Part shown: piece after piece, positions 1-7,857 of the stretch
How the letters are laid out: each line of letters begins with the position of its first letter
Numbering within the stretch: position 1 is the stretch's first letter
Origin: an uncultured Methylobacillus sp.
Lineage (GTDB): Bacteria > Pseudomonadota > Gammaproteobacteria > Burkholderiales > Methylophilaceae
Length of the DNA stretch: 8,401 nucleotides
Reading direction: 5' to 3'
Assembly (NCBI GenBank): GCA_946478865.1
Contig: CAMLDO010000058.1
Coordinates: 1 to 8,401 of the forward strand
Notes under the pieces: model-generated
Seen by the model: the letters and a program-made list of their open reading frames with translations, nothing else
Database searches by the model: none
Told to the model about the DNA's origin: nothing
Made by a program: the position numbers and the translations under genes

Positions 1-1468
<1,468 letters not shown>

Positions 1469-1488
<20 letters not shown>

Positions 1489-2509
1489 CGCCTTCCGGAG
1501 CCACGCGCATCATGTCGCTCACCAGGCCCGCATTGGCGCGGATCTTGGCTTCGATTTCCTGTGCGACTTCCGGATGTTCGCGCAGGTATTCGCGCGCGTT
1601 GTCCTTGCCCTGGCCGATCTTGTCGCCCTTGTAGCTGTACCAGGCGCCGGACTTCTCGACCAGCTTGAGGTTGACGCCCATCTCGATGATTTCACCTTCG
1701 CGCGAGATGCCTTCGCCGTAGAGGATGTCGAACTCGGCCTGCTTGAAGGGCGGTGCGACCTTGTTCTTGACCACCTTGACGCGGGTTTCGGAGCCGATTA
1801 CTTCGTCGCCCTTCTTGATCGCGCCGGTACGGCGGATGTCGAGGCGCACGGAGGAGTAGAACTTGAGCGCGTTGCCGCCGGTCGTGGTTTCCGGATTGCC
1901 GAACATCACGCCGATCTTCATGCGGATCTGGTTGATGAAGATCACCAGCGTGTTGGCACGCTTGATGTTGGCGGTCAGCTTGCGCAGCGCCTGCGACATA
2001 AGGCGGGCTTGCAGGCCCATGTGCGAATCGCCCATTTCGCCTTCGATTTCGGCCTTGGGCGTGAGCGCGGCGACGGAGTCGACCACGACCACATCTACGG
2101 AGCCGGAGCGCACCAGCATGTCGCAGATTTCCAGCGCCTGTTCGCCGGTGTCGGGCTGGGAGATCAGCAGATCGGCGACATCGACGCCGAGCTTGGCTGC
2201 ATATTGCGGGTCGAGCGCGTGTTCCGCGTCGATAAAGGCAGCGACGCCGCCCAGCTTCTGCATTTCGGCGATGACTTGCAGGGTCAGCGTGGTCTTGCCG
2301 GAGGATTCCGGACCGTAGATTTCGACGATACGGCCGCGCGGCAGGCCACCGACGCCGAGTGCGAGGTCGAGGCCGAGCGAGCCGGTCGAGACGATTTCCA
2401 GGTCGGGCGCGACGTTGCCGTCGCCCATGCGCATGATGGAGCCTTTGCCGAACTGTTTCTCGATCTGTGACAGGGCTGCTGCGAGCGCCTTGCTCTTATT
2501 CTCGTCCAT
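1469..2509 (-). CDS. recA: Recombinase RecA
   Basis: RecA forms ATP-dependent filaments on single-stranded DNA, catalyses strand exchange in recombinational repair, and stimulates LexA self-cleavage in the SOS response. The 346-residue protein has normal length. Visible landmarks are the Walker [10 protein letters not shown] (66-74), the catalytic glutamate E96 in FIDAEHALD, the Walker B stretch ending in D144 (VVVVDS), the L1 region [16 protein letters not shown] (156-171), the NQIR motif and L2 region [17 protein letters not shown] (204-220), and an acidic tail EGDEETDA. The frame stays open 46 codons further upstream to 2647, but that stretch runs back through the promoter and the preceding gene. 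I chose ATG 2509 because [20 protein letters not shown] is the usual RecA start and AGAGGA (2521-2516) lies 6 nt before it. The gene has its own candidate promoter with an overlapping dyad. Confidence 0.99.
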
Positions 2510-2515
2510 CTCGAA

Positions 2516-2521
2516 TCCTCT
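2516..2521 (-). promoter_or_regulatory. recA ribosome binding site
   Basis: AGAGGA lies 6 nt upstream of ATG 2509. It is the best Shine-Dalgarno in this stretch and supports the short RecA start over the 46-codon longer open frame. Confidence 0.8.
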
Positions 2522-2533
2522 GCTTGAAAAATC

Positions 2534-2554
2534 CTGAATTATTTCATAAATCAG
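2534..2554. promoter_or_regulatory. 21-bp inverted repeat over the recA promoter (candidate operator)
   Basis: On the leftward strand the arms are CTGATTTAT and ATAATTCAG around a 3-nt centre GAA; 8 of 9 arm positions pair, with one T:T mismatch in each arm pairing. The right arm covers the predicted recA -10 hexamer, a classic place for a repressor to bind. It begins with CTG and ends with CAG like a LexA box, but the two are 15 nt apart instead of the 10 of the gammaproteobacterial CTGT-N8-ACAG box, so it is not a canonical site. No better LexA-type match was seen between 2510 and 2600. Binding by LexA or another regulator is inference. Confidence 0.4.
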
Positions 2555-2566
2555 CGGGTAAGGTAA
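2538..2566 (-). promoter_or_regulatory. Predicted sigma-70-type recA promoter
   Basis: Leftward strand: -35 candidate TTACCT (2566-2561), a 17-nt spacer, and -10 AATAAT (2543-2538, five of six consensus positions). Transcription would start near 2531, giving a leader of about 22 nt that includes the AGAGGA ribosome binding site. The -35 is weak (three of six), as is common for activated or repressor-controlled promoters. The direct repeat TTACCTTACC spans the -35 region. Confidence 0.5.
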
Positions 2567-2570
2567 GGAT

Positions 2571-2601
2571 GCAAAAACCCTGAACTTCGGGGTATTTTTG
2601 C
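2571..2601. terminator. Hairpin terminator between the J-domain gene and recA
   Basis: Outer arms GCAAAAA and TTTTTGC pair perfectly over 7 bp; a 2-nt TA bulge on one side separates them from an inner CCC/GGG stem and a 9-nt loop. Because A5 precedes and T5 follows the GC core on either strand, it could act in both directions. It begins at the last base of the J-domain gene's stop codon, exactly where a leftward unit should end before the recA promoter. The GC core is only 3-4 bp, so strength is uncertain. Confidence 0.5.
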
Positions 2602-3377
2602 TATCCCTGTTGACGTGCGATGGCGACCTGGATGCGTCGTTCGGCAATTGCCTGCTGCAACTGTCGGGCCAGGTCGCCCAAAGGGTCGCCGCTCATGGCT
2701 TCGGCGGTCTCGATGGTCTTCTTGAGCTGCCAAGTGCTGGTCTTGTGTTGTGCCTTGAGTTCCTTCTGCGCGTCCGCCAGGCGACGGCGCAACTGCGCAA
2801 TGCGGCGTATGCATTTGACAATGCGCGAGGCGACGTCCTCGCCTTCGATGGCCTCGGGATCCTGCCCAAATTCCTGGATCAGTTTTTCGATGGCGCGCAT
2901 GTCGCTGCGTTCGTAGGCCCTGTTTACGCGTGCCATGAGTTCGGTGCGGCGCAGCCGTTCAGGTTCGGTCGTGGCGCGATCCGGGTGCATGAGGCGCGTA
3001 GCCTTGCGGTAGAGCTGCTTGAGCTCGGCAGAAGTGTCCGGCGGCGGCTCCGGACGCGGCGCAACCAGGCCGGCTTCCTCGGCAGAGCGCTCGGCGCGCG
3101 CTTGCGCGGTCTGTGCTTCCCGCTGTGCGATCGGGTCGCCGGGGGAACGCAGCATGCGTTCGTAGGCGAGTTGCGCATCCAGTTCATCAAGCTCCGCGTA
3201 TAGTCGCCCGACCGCTTCGTAATAGCGGTGACGGAAGCGCTCGGTATCAGTCTTGGCGATTTCCAGCGCCAGTTCGGCCTGCGCGACTTGCTCTTCCAGT
3301 TCGGCCTGTTCGGTTTCGAGGCGCTGCAGCTCCAGCTCCTCGGGAGGCATGAGGCGGTCGATTTCAATAGCCGTCAT
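2601..3377 (-). CDS. Coiled-coil protein with central J-domain-like HPD motif
   Basis: This 258-residue protein is not one I can name. Residues about 11-75 are rich in E, Q, L and A in heptad-like order (for example [18 protein letters not shown]) and should form a coiled coil. A Pro-rich linker (about 105-114) leads to a J-domain-like segment, about 115-165, with [16 protein letters not shown]: the HPD tripeptide (131-133) that J-domain proteins use to stimulate DnaK ATPase, followed by a basic helix ending in [10 protein letters not shown]. The C-terminal part (about 180-255) is helical and charged. No zinc-finger or G/F region is seen, so it is not DnaJ itself. The frame is open further upstream to 3626, but that stretch lies in the coding region of the Sel1 gene; ATG 3377 overlaps that gene's end by 14 nt, implying translational coupling. 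A cytoplasmic DnaK co-chaperone is the inferred role. Confidence 0.8.
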   Translation of the reverse strand: MTAIEIDRLMPPEELELQRLETEQAELEEQVAQAELALEIAKTDTERFRHRYYEAVGRLYAELDELDAQLAYERMLRSPGDPIAQREAQTAQARAERSAEEAGLVAPRPEPPPDTSAELKQLYRKATRLMHPDRATTEPERLRRTELMARVNRAYERSDMRAIEKLIQEFGQDPEAIEGEDVASRIVKCIRRIAQLRRRLADAQKELKAQHKTSTWQLKKTIETAEAMSGDPLGDLARQLQQAIAERRIQVAIARQQG

Positions 3378-4482
3378 GTTCGTAGAGCTGTCCCAGTTGC
3401 CATTGCGCTTCGGCATGGCCGCGTCCAGCGGCTTTGCGATACCAGAAGGCTGCCGCGTCGAGGTCGCGCGGTACGCCCAGGCCTTCCTCGTACATGGTGC
3501 CGAGCTTGAACAGGCCTTCCTTGTCGTCTTGCGCGGCGGCCTGACCGTACCAGTGCAAGGCATCCTCATGGCGATTCCCGAGGCGATAGACATCGCCCAG
3601 CCAGCATTGCAGGAAAGGCTCGCCACGTTCCGCTGCCTTGCTCATCCATTCGAGCGCCTCTTCGTTGCGGAGGGCGTCGCCGTCGCTGTCATACATGCAC
3701 AGGCCGAGCGCCCACTGACCGCGCGGATCGCCTTTTTCCGCTGCCTTGCGATACCAGGTTTCGGCCTGGGCAGGATCAGGCTCCACGCCGTGTCCGTTTT
3801 TATACATGTCGCCTAGATCGCACCAGCGCTCGATGCTCTCGTCGTCCTGCTGTGACAGCGACCATTCAAACGCGAGCCGCGCCAGCTGTTTTGCTTGCGA
3901 GGCGTCATCCTCTCCGCGCCGTCCGGCGCGGACCAGGACAGACAAGGGGTAATAAGCCTGTTCGTAGTGCTCGTCGGCCAACTGGCGGAAGGTGGCGAGG
4001 GCTGCAGCGATCGCGGGATTGCTCAGTTGCCAGTTGCCGAATGCGGTTTCATGGTCGAACACAGTGCGGGCACGTCGATAACGCTCGTCCTGACGCGCGC
4101 GGTCGGTGCTGTTGACGAGGTTGGAAGGCTTGCGGCGCTGCTGTTTGTGGCGCTCGCGCTGGGAGAATTCCGGTTCGCACTCCTTGGTGAAACGGATGGC
4201 ATAAGGTTTTACGCCGTCGCCAAACTTTTCGATGACTTCGCGGAAGAAGATGCGCACGAAATCGTTGTAGGCGAGATTGCCGAGCAGCAGTGGGCGCGCG
4301 ATTTCGAGAAACTGCGCGCGTGCGTTCTGATACACCGCGTCGTCGAACGCCTCGCGATTGGCATTGAGAGCGGCCAATCCGCGCGCGATCAGACCTTCAT
4401 CGCCGACCGGCAAGGCCAGGTCGAAATGAACCGCAGCGCGTGCTGGAACTTGCGCGTACATCGTCAGGGTTGCAGGCGCCAT
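3364..4482 (-). CDS. Sel1-like (SLR/TPR-type) repeat protein
   Basis: A 372-residue protein with a C-terminal array of Sel1-like repeats, helical-hairpin scaffolds for protein-protein contact. Repeats are visible at about 217-252 (LGDMYKNGHGVEPDPAQAE), 253-288 (LGLCMYDSDGDALRNEEALE), 289-320 (shortened, LGDVYRLGNRHEDALHWYGQ) and 321-356 (LGTMYEEGLGVPRDLDAAAF), with a fifth cut off by the stop after [10 protein letters not shown]. The N-terminal 200 residues match no domain I recognise; residues 104-140 are strongly basic and charged. No signal peptide or membrane segment is evident, so it is probably cytoplasmic. The start is uncertain: neither ATG 4482 nor ATG 4461 (residue 8) has a good Shine-Dalgarno. 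Its end overlaps the J-domain gene by 14 nt. It may act as an adaptor for that partner; the client is unknown. Confidence 0.85.
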   Translation of the reverse strand: MAPATLTMYAQVPARAAVHFDLALPVGDEGLIARGLAALNANREAFDDAVYQNARAQFLEIARPLLLGNLAYNDFVRIFFREVIEKFGDGVKPYAIRFTKECEPEFSQRERHKQQRRKPSNLVNSTDRARQDERYRRARTVFDHETAFGNWQLSNPAIAAALATFRQLADEHYEQAYYPLSVLVRAGRRGEDDASQAKQLARLAFEWSLSQQDDESIERWCDLGDMYKNGHGVEPDPAQAETWYRKAAEKGDPRGQWALGLCMYDSDGDALRNEEALEWMSKAAERGEPFLQCWLGDVYRLGNRHEDALHWYGQAAAQDDKEGLFKLGTMYEEGLGVPRDLDAAAFWYRKAAGRGHAEAQWQLGQLYEHDGY

Positions 4483-4528
4483 GGAGAGTGCAGGCGGCGC
4501 AATACGGTCAGGCAGTGCATGAGTGGAG

Positions 4529-4534
4529 ATTGTA
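4529..4534 (-). promoter_or_regulatory. Candidate -10 element for the Sel1/J-domain unit
   Basis: TACAAT (five of six positions of TATAAT) lies in the 66-nt gap between pncC and the Sel1 gene, just after the pncC stop. No convincing -35 is seen 16-18 nt upstream, so this is tentative. A start about 7 nt downstream would put an ATG at 4520 almost at the RNA 5' end; that ATG opens an 18-codon frame ending at 4464, two nt before the alternative Sel1 start at 4461. Confidence 0.35.
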
Positions 4535-4548
4535 GCAGGGTGCGGCGC

Positions 4549-5052
4549 TCAGGTCCCGGCGTTTGCCAGCTTGAGCAGGCCGCGGAAAGCCGTTTCGACT
4601 GACTGCCGGCGTACCGCATGACGATCGCCTGCGAAGTAGTGCGTTTCGCTGCAAACGCTGCCATCCGGCCCGGCCCAGGCGAAACACACCATGCCCACCG
4701 GTTTTTCAGGTGTGCCGCCATCCGGCCCGGCTACGCCGGTAATCGAGGCGGCGAGCTGGGTGTGGCTATGTTTCAAGGCGCCTGCTGCCATTTCTTGCGC
4801 CGTTTCCTCGCTCACTGCGCCGCAACGTTCCAGCGTTTCGGCTTTTACATCCAGTAGTTCGATCTTGGCGCTGTTGCTGTAGGTGACGAATCCGCGCTCG
4901 AAGCAGGATGAACTTCCGGGAATTGCGGTGACATACTGCGCCGCCATGCCTCCGGTACAGGATTCGGCCAGCGCCAGCATCCAGCCGCGTTTCGTGAGCG
5001 TAGTGCCGAGTTCGGCCGCCAGGATTACCAGTGGATCGTCAGCCATAGCCAT
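4549..5052 (-). CDS. pncC: Nicotinamide-nucleotide amidohydrolase (CinA C-terminal domain, PncC type)
   Basis: PncC deamidates nicotinamide mononucleotide to nicotinate mononucleotide, recycling the NMN released by NAD-dependent DNA ligase. The 167-residue product corresponds to the stand-alone CinA C-terminal domain, as in Escherichia coli PncC/YgaD, without the N-terminal COG1058 domain of full CinA. Conserved stretches are AESCTGG with the likely nucleophile Ser31, FERGFVTYSN (51-60) followed by Lys63, SITGVAGPDGG (103-113), EKPVGMV (116-122) and GDRHAVRRQ (142-150). The start could be ATG 5052 or ATG 5046 (two residues shorter); both fall inside the end of pgpA (28- or 22-nt overlap) and neither has a clear Shine-Dalgarno, so coupling to pgpA translation is likely. 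It closes the mog-thiL-pgpA-pncC run. Confidence 0.93.
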   Translation of the reverse strand: MAMADDPLVILAAELGTTLTKRGWMLALAESCTGGMAAQYVTAIPGSSSCFERGFVTYSNSAKIELLDVKAETLERCGAVSEETAQEMAAGALKHSHTQLAASITGVAGPDGGTPEKPVGMVCFAWAGPDGSVCSETHYFAGDRHAVRRQSVETAFRGLLKLANAGT

Positions 5053-5513
5053 GCGTAGAGGGTCAGCAGGGTGTAAATCGCGGCGAGCAAGTCATCGAAC
5101 ATGACGCCGAAGCCGCCTTTGACATGAATGTCGCAGCGGCGGATGGGGAAAGGCTTCAACATGTCGTAGAGCCGGAACAAGATGAATGCCGCCAGCCACC
5201 ACTTCCATGAAAGTGGCGTGTATTCCAGTACCAGCAGCATTGCGACGATTTCGTCCCAGACGATGCCCCCGTGGTCCTCGACTCCAAGTGCGCGACTGGT
5301 CATGCCGCAAATGGGAATACCGATCAGGAACAGCAGCGCGATGAGAGGCAGATGCAGTACCTCGGGAATCGCCATCATGCCGTAGAACAGCGGGAAAGCG
5401 ACGAGGGTGCCGAAGGTACCGGGCGCGAAGCGCGCCAAGCCGCTGCCGAAGCCGAGCGCAAACAGGTGGGCGGGGTGCTGCAGCAGGAAGCGGCGATCAG
5501 GCAAAGTGGTCAT
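5025..5513 (-). CDS. pgpA: Phosphatidylglycerophosphatase A
   Basis: PgpA is an inner-membrane phosphatase that removes the terminal phosphate of phosphatidylglycerophosphate, the last step of phosphatidylglycerol synthesis. The 162-residue protein has the family length and its signature blocks: [20 protein letters not shown] (21-40), [15 protein letters not shown] (78-92) with acidic residues expected to bind metal, [13 protein letters not shown] (112-124), and [13 protein letters not shown] (133-145). Hydrophobic membrane segments are seen around 35-48, 53-71, 100-118 and 141-161. The open frame extends upstream to 6026, but that part is out-of-frame thiL sequence of unnatural composition. 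I chose ATG 5513 because it gives the normal PgpA start and overlaps the thiL stop by 17 nt. A thiL-pgpA pairing is common in proteobacteria. Confidence 0.95.
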   Translation of the reverse strand: MTTLPDRRFLLQHPAHLFALGFGSGLARFAPGTFGTLVAFPLFYGMMAIPEVLHLPLIALLFLIGIPICGMTSRALGVEDHGGIVWDEIVAMLLVLEYTPLSWKWWLAAFILFRLYDMLKPFPIRRCDIHVKGGFGVMFDDLLAAIYTLLTLYAWLWLTIHW

Positions 5514-6453
5514 AGCCGCCTTTCGTGGCCTGCATGGTCTGGCCGCCAGCATCCAGCAGGTGGAGGCCGGTTTCCGCAGTGATACGGCCGATGCGCGTGA
5601 GCTTGAGGCCGAGCGGCTCTTCGAGCGCCTTGATTTCGTCATGTCGCTCGCGCGGTGCGGTGAAGCACAATTCGTAATCGTCTCCACCCGCGAGTACACA
5701 TTGCTGCGCCCATGTTTCCGCAAGCAGGGGTTCCAGCGCAGGATGGGCGGGCAGGGCATCGAAGCAGAGCTCGGCACCCACGTTCGAGCGCTCCAGGATG
5801 TGGCCGAGATCGCCCAGCAGACCATCGGAAATATCGAGTGCGCTGGTAGCGATTCCGCGCAATCCGAGGCCGAGCGCGACGCGTGGCTGCGGCTGGTCGA
5901 GCAGGCGGCGGCAGGCTTCCAGATTCTCTTGTTCCAGTTGGATGTCACCCTGTAGCGCTTTGAGCGCAAGTGCGGCGCCGCCCAACGTGCCGGAGACCCA
6001 GACGTCGTCATCGGGCTTTGCCCCATCGCGCCGGAGGGCTTGTCCGTGCGCTACTTCGCCGAAAATCGTCACAGCCAGATTGAGCGGGCCGCGCGTCGTG
6101 TCGCCACCCACGAGATCCACTTCAAACTCCTTGGCGCAGGCAAAGAATCCTGCGGCGAATGCCGACAGCCAGGCTTCGTCAGCACGGGGGAGCGCCAAGG
6201 CAAGAGTCGCCCAGCGCGGATTGGCCCCCATGGCGGCCATGTCGGAAATATTGACCGCCAGTGCTTTCCATCCCAGTTTGCGCGGATCGGTATCCGGGAA
6301 AAAATGCGTGCCGGAGACCAGCATGTCGGTGGAAACCGCCAGTTCCATATTCGGTGCAATTGCCATGAGCGCGGCATCGTCACCTACTCCGAGCACGGCT
6401 TGCGGTGTGGGCTTGGTGAAAAAACGCTGGATCAGGCTGAATTCGGAACTCAT
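5497..6453 (-). CDS. thiL: Thiamine-monophosphate kinase
   Basis: ThiL phosphorylates thiamine monophosphate with ATP to thiamine diphosphate, the active cofactor. The 318-residue protein belongs to the PurM/AIR-synthase-like ATP-binding fold and is of full length. Visible motifs are GVGDDAA (22-28), the [11 protein letters not shown] segment (41-51), [10 protein letters not shown] (68-77), GGDTTRG (116-122), [12 protein letters not shown] (207-218) and GGDDYEL (256-262); the Asp clusters bind Mg-ATP and substrate phosphate. The ATG at 6453 follows the mog stop after 13 nt; AAGGA inside the end of mog, about 15 nt upstream, is a rather distant Shine-Dalgarno. The gene ends inside the start of pgpA. 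No nearby thiamine-synthesis gene or thiamine riboswitch is seen, so expression probably follows the operon. Confidence 0.97.
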   Translation of the reverse strand: MSSEFSLIQRFFTKPTPQAVLGVGDDAALMAIAPNMELAVSTDMLVSGTHFFPDTDPRKLGWKALAVNISDMAAMGANPRWATLALALPRADEAWLSAFAAGFFACAKEFEVDLVGGDTTRGPLNLAVTIFGEVAHGQALRRDGAKPDDDVWVSGTLGGAALALKALQGDIQLEQENLEACRRLLDQPQPRVALGLGLRGIATSALDISDGLLGDLGHILERSNVGAELCFDALPAHPALEPLLAETWAQQCVLAGGDDYELCFTAPRERHDEIKALEEPLGLKLTRIGRITAETGLHLLDAGGQTMQATKGGYDHFA

Positions 6454-6466
6454 GACTGGGTTGCGA

Positions 6467-7057
6467 TCATCCTTGCGGTTTTTGCGCGGATTTGGGCCGG
6501 AAGGCCTTCACGATCGTTTCGTTGGTTTCGATGTAGGGCGCTTCGATCAAGTCCAGGCAATAGGGCACGGCGGCGAAGATGCCGTGCACTACCGGGTTCC
6601 CTTCCTCATCCTTGAGCCCTTCCAGCGTTTCCTTGATCGATTTGGGCTGACCGGGCAGGTTGATGATGAGGCTTTGCTTGCGAACGACCGCGACCTGGCG
6701 CGACAGGATTGCCGTCGGCACGAATTGCAGGCTGATTTGCCGCATCTGCTCGCCAAAGCCGGGCATGACCTTGTCGGCCACGGCCAGAGTTGCTTCCGGC
6801 GTGACATCGCGCAGTGCGGGACCGGTCCCGCCGGTCGTCAACACCAGAGAGCAGCCTTCGTGATCGACCAGATCGCGCAGCGTCGACTCGATATCGTCCT
6901 GATCGTCGGGAATGATGCGGGCGATATGCTCCCAGGGCGTGGTCAGTGCCAAGGCTAGCCAATCGCGCAAGGCGGGGATGCCCTTGTCTTCGTAAACGCC
7001 GGAGGAGGCGCGGTCGCTGATGGAAACCAGGCCGATTTTTATGGATTTTTCCGTCAT
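6467..7057 (-). CDS. mog: Molybdopterin adenylyltransferase
   Basis: MogA adenylylates molybdopterin with ATP, activating it for molybdate insertion in molybdenum-cofactor synthesis. The 196-residue product aligns by eye with Escherichia coli MogA along its whole length: [20 protein letters not shown] (8-27), IIPDD with Asp51 (E. coli Asp49), [20 protein letters not shown] (74-93) with the GGTG phosphate-binding loop and Asp84 (E. coli Asp82), [36 protein letters not shown] and [16 protein letters not shown]. The match is to MogA, not MoaB, because of the extended C-terminal part. No clear Shine-Dalgarno precedes ATG 7057. It is the first gene of the leftward run and faces the PDZ gene across a 71-nt divergent gap. 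No other molybdenum-cofactor gene is in the window, but the gene implies molybdoenzymes in this organism. Confidence 0.96.
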   Translation of the reverse strand: MTEKSIKIGLVSISDRASSGVYEDKGIPALRDWLALALTTPWEHIARIIPDDQDDIESTLRDLVDHEGCSLVLTTGGTGPALRDVTPEATLAVADKVMPGFGEQMRQISLQFVPTAILSRQVAVVRKQSLIINLPGQPKSIKETLEGLKDEEGNPVVHGIFAAVPYCLDLIEAPYIETNETIVKAFRPKSAQKPQG

Positions 7058-7128
7058 GGATGATGTCAGATGTGCTGCGTTAAGGAAGAATTATCATAGC
7101 ATTTCACTCAGCCATATAAGGAAAAGAC
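7058..7128. promoter_or_regulatory. Divergent promoter region between mog and the PDZ gene
   Basis: This 71-nt gap must hold the promoters of both genes if each has its own. The heptamer TATCATA at 7092-7098 gives TATCAT rightward and TATGAT leftward, each five of six positions of TATAAT, so one element could serve both directions. No strong -35 is seen on either strand. AAGGA (7119-7123) lies 5 nt before the PDZ gene ATG and is its ribosome binding site. Confidence 0.45.
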
Positions 7129-7857
7129 ATGCGCCGCTGGATGCCACTGCTGTTCGGGTCGTTGCTTGCATTTTCTTCTACGGGGTGGACGCAGGATGAG
7201 CCGGCGGTTAATCCCTACAGCAAAAACTACGTGAGCCGCATGCCAGCTCCCAAGGTTGCGACCGCCGGGCCGGTCAAAGTGTTCCGCGGGCAGGACAAGG
7301 TCGAGGATTATCAACGGCTGCTGGAGGATGGCTATGACTTATTGGGCTATTCTTCCTTCGAGGCGTCCGATGTGGCGCCGGAAAAGCTTACTGAGCAGGC
7401 GGAGCGCGTTCATGCGGACGTTGCGCTGGTTTATACCGTGCGCTCCGGTCAGACACCCGCCAGCGTCAAGCTCGACCAGGCCAGGTCCCGGCAGAAACAG
7501 AACTCGGGGCAGTCCTCCGAAGAAGCCAAGCCTGCCGATAACAAGTTCTACAACTACTTCGCCTCTTTCTGGACCAAGCTGCCGACGCCGTTGCTGGGTG
7601 TGCATGTGAAGCAGGATCAGGATGAGGGCTTGCCGGAGCAGGGACTGGAAATTATCGCGGTTATCAAGGGCTCTCCAGCGTCATCGGCCGGGCTGCAGAA
7701 GGGCGATACGCTGCTGCGGCTGGGCGAGGTCGAACTGAGCAAGCCGGAATTGCTGCCGCAGGCGGCGCAACGCTATGCGGGGCAGTCGGTTGAGGTGGTG
7801 TTCAGTCGCATCGGTCAGGAACAGCGCCAGACCGTGACGCTCAACTCGCGTCAGTGA
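7129..7857 (+). CDS. Secreted or periplasmic PDZ-domain protein of unknown function
   Basis: The only rightward gene completed in the window, 242 residues. It opens with a signal-peptide-like segment (RR, then hydrophobic PLLFGSLLAF, then SSTGWTQ); the cleavage site is not a clean A-X-A, so export is likely but its exact end is not. Residues about 57-105 contain VEDYQRLLEDGYDLLGYSSF and then a helix ending in HADVALVYTV, a pattern I have seen in small secreted proteins of unknown role. A polar linker (about 110-137) precedes a C-terminal PDZ domain, about 152-240: LLGVHV, EIIAVIKGSPASSAGLQKGD (174-193) with the typical SPA..AGL.KGD turn, LLRLGEVEL, and VEVVFSRIGQ. No trypsin-like protease domain or other PDZ copy is present, so it is not DegP/DegQ. 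A scaffold or envelope-quality role is only inference. It ends 7 nt inside the convergent darP gene. Confidence 0.85.
   Translation: MRRWMPLLFGSLLAFSSTGWTQDEPAVNPYSKNYVSRMPAPKVATAGPVKVFRGQDKVEDYQRLLEDGYDLLGYSSFEASDVAPEKLTEQAERVHADVALVYTVRSGQTPASVKLDQARSRQKQNSGQSSEEAKPADNKFYNYFASFWTKLPTPLLGVHVKQDQDEGLPEQGLEIIAVIKGSPASSAGLQKGDTLLRLGEVELSKPELLPQAAQRYAGQSVEVVFSRIGQEQRQTVTLNSRQ

Noticed and set aside
1574..2470. A 298-codon open frame on the rightward strand opposite recA
   Set aside because: It lies wholly antisense to the unmistakable recA gene, has a biased Val/Ala/Asp/Gly composition with no recognisable motif, and is the usual by-product of GC-rich third positions.
2510..2647. A 46-residue N-terminal extension of RecA
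   Set aside because: The frame is open but runs through the terminator, promoter and the end of the preceding gene; RecA normally starts at MDENKSKAL, where a good ribosome binding site is present.
3364..3378. A frameshift splitting one Sel1/J-domain fusion gene
   Set aside because: The last Sel1 repeat is cut short at the overlap, which looks suspicious, but the downstream gene begins with a sensible ATG and a new coiled-coil region, not with the rest of a Sel1 repeat. Two overlapping genes is the simpler reading.
3378..3626. An 83-residue N-terminal extension of the J-domain protein
   Set aside because: It reads Sel1-gene sequence out of frame and has unnatural Ser/Arg/Thr-rich composition; ATG 3377 at the gene overlap is the natural start.
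5514..6026. A long N-terminal extension of PgpA
   Set aside because: It reads thiL out of frame; the product from ATG 5513 already has full PgpA length and the family's start.
5798..6958. A 386-codon rightward open frame opposite thiL and mog
   Set aside because: It crosses two clear genes on the other strand, is rich in Ser/Arg/Pro and resembles no protein; a composition artefact.
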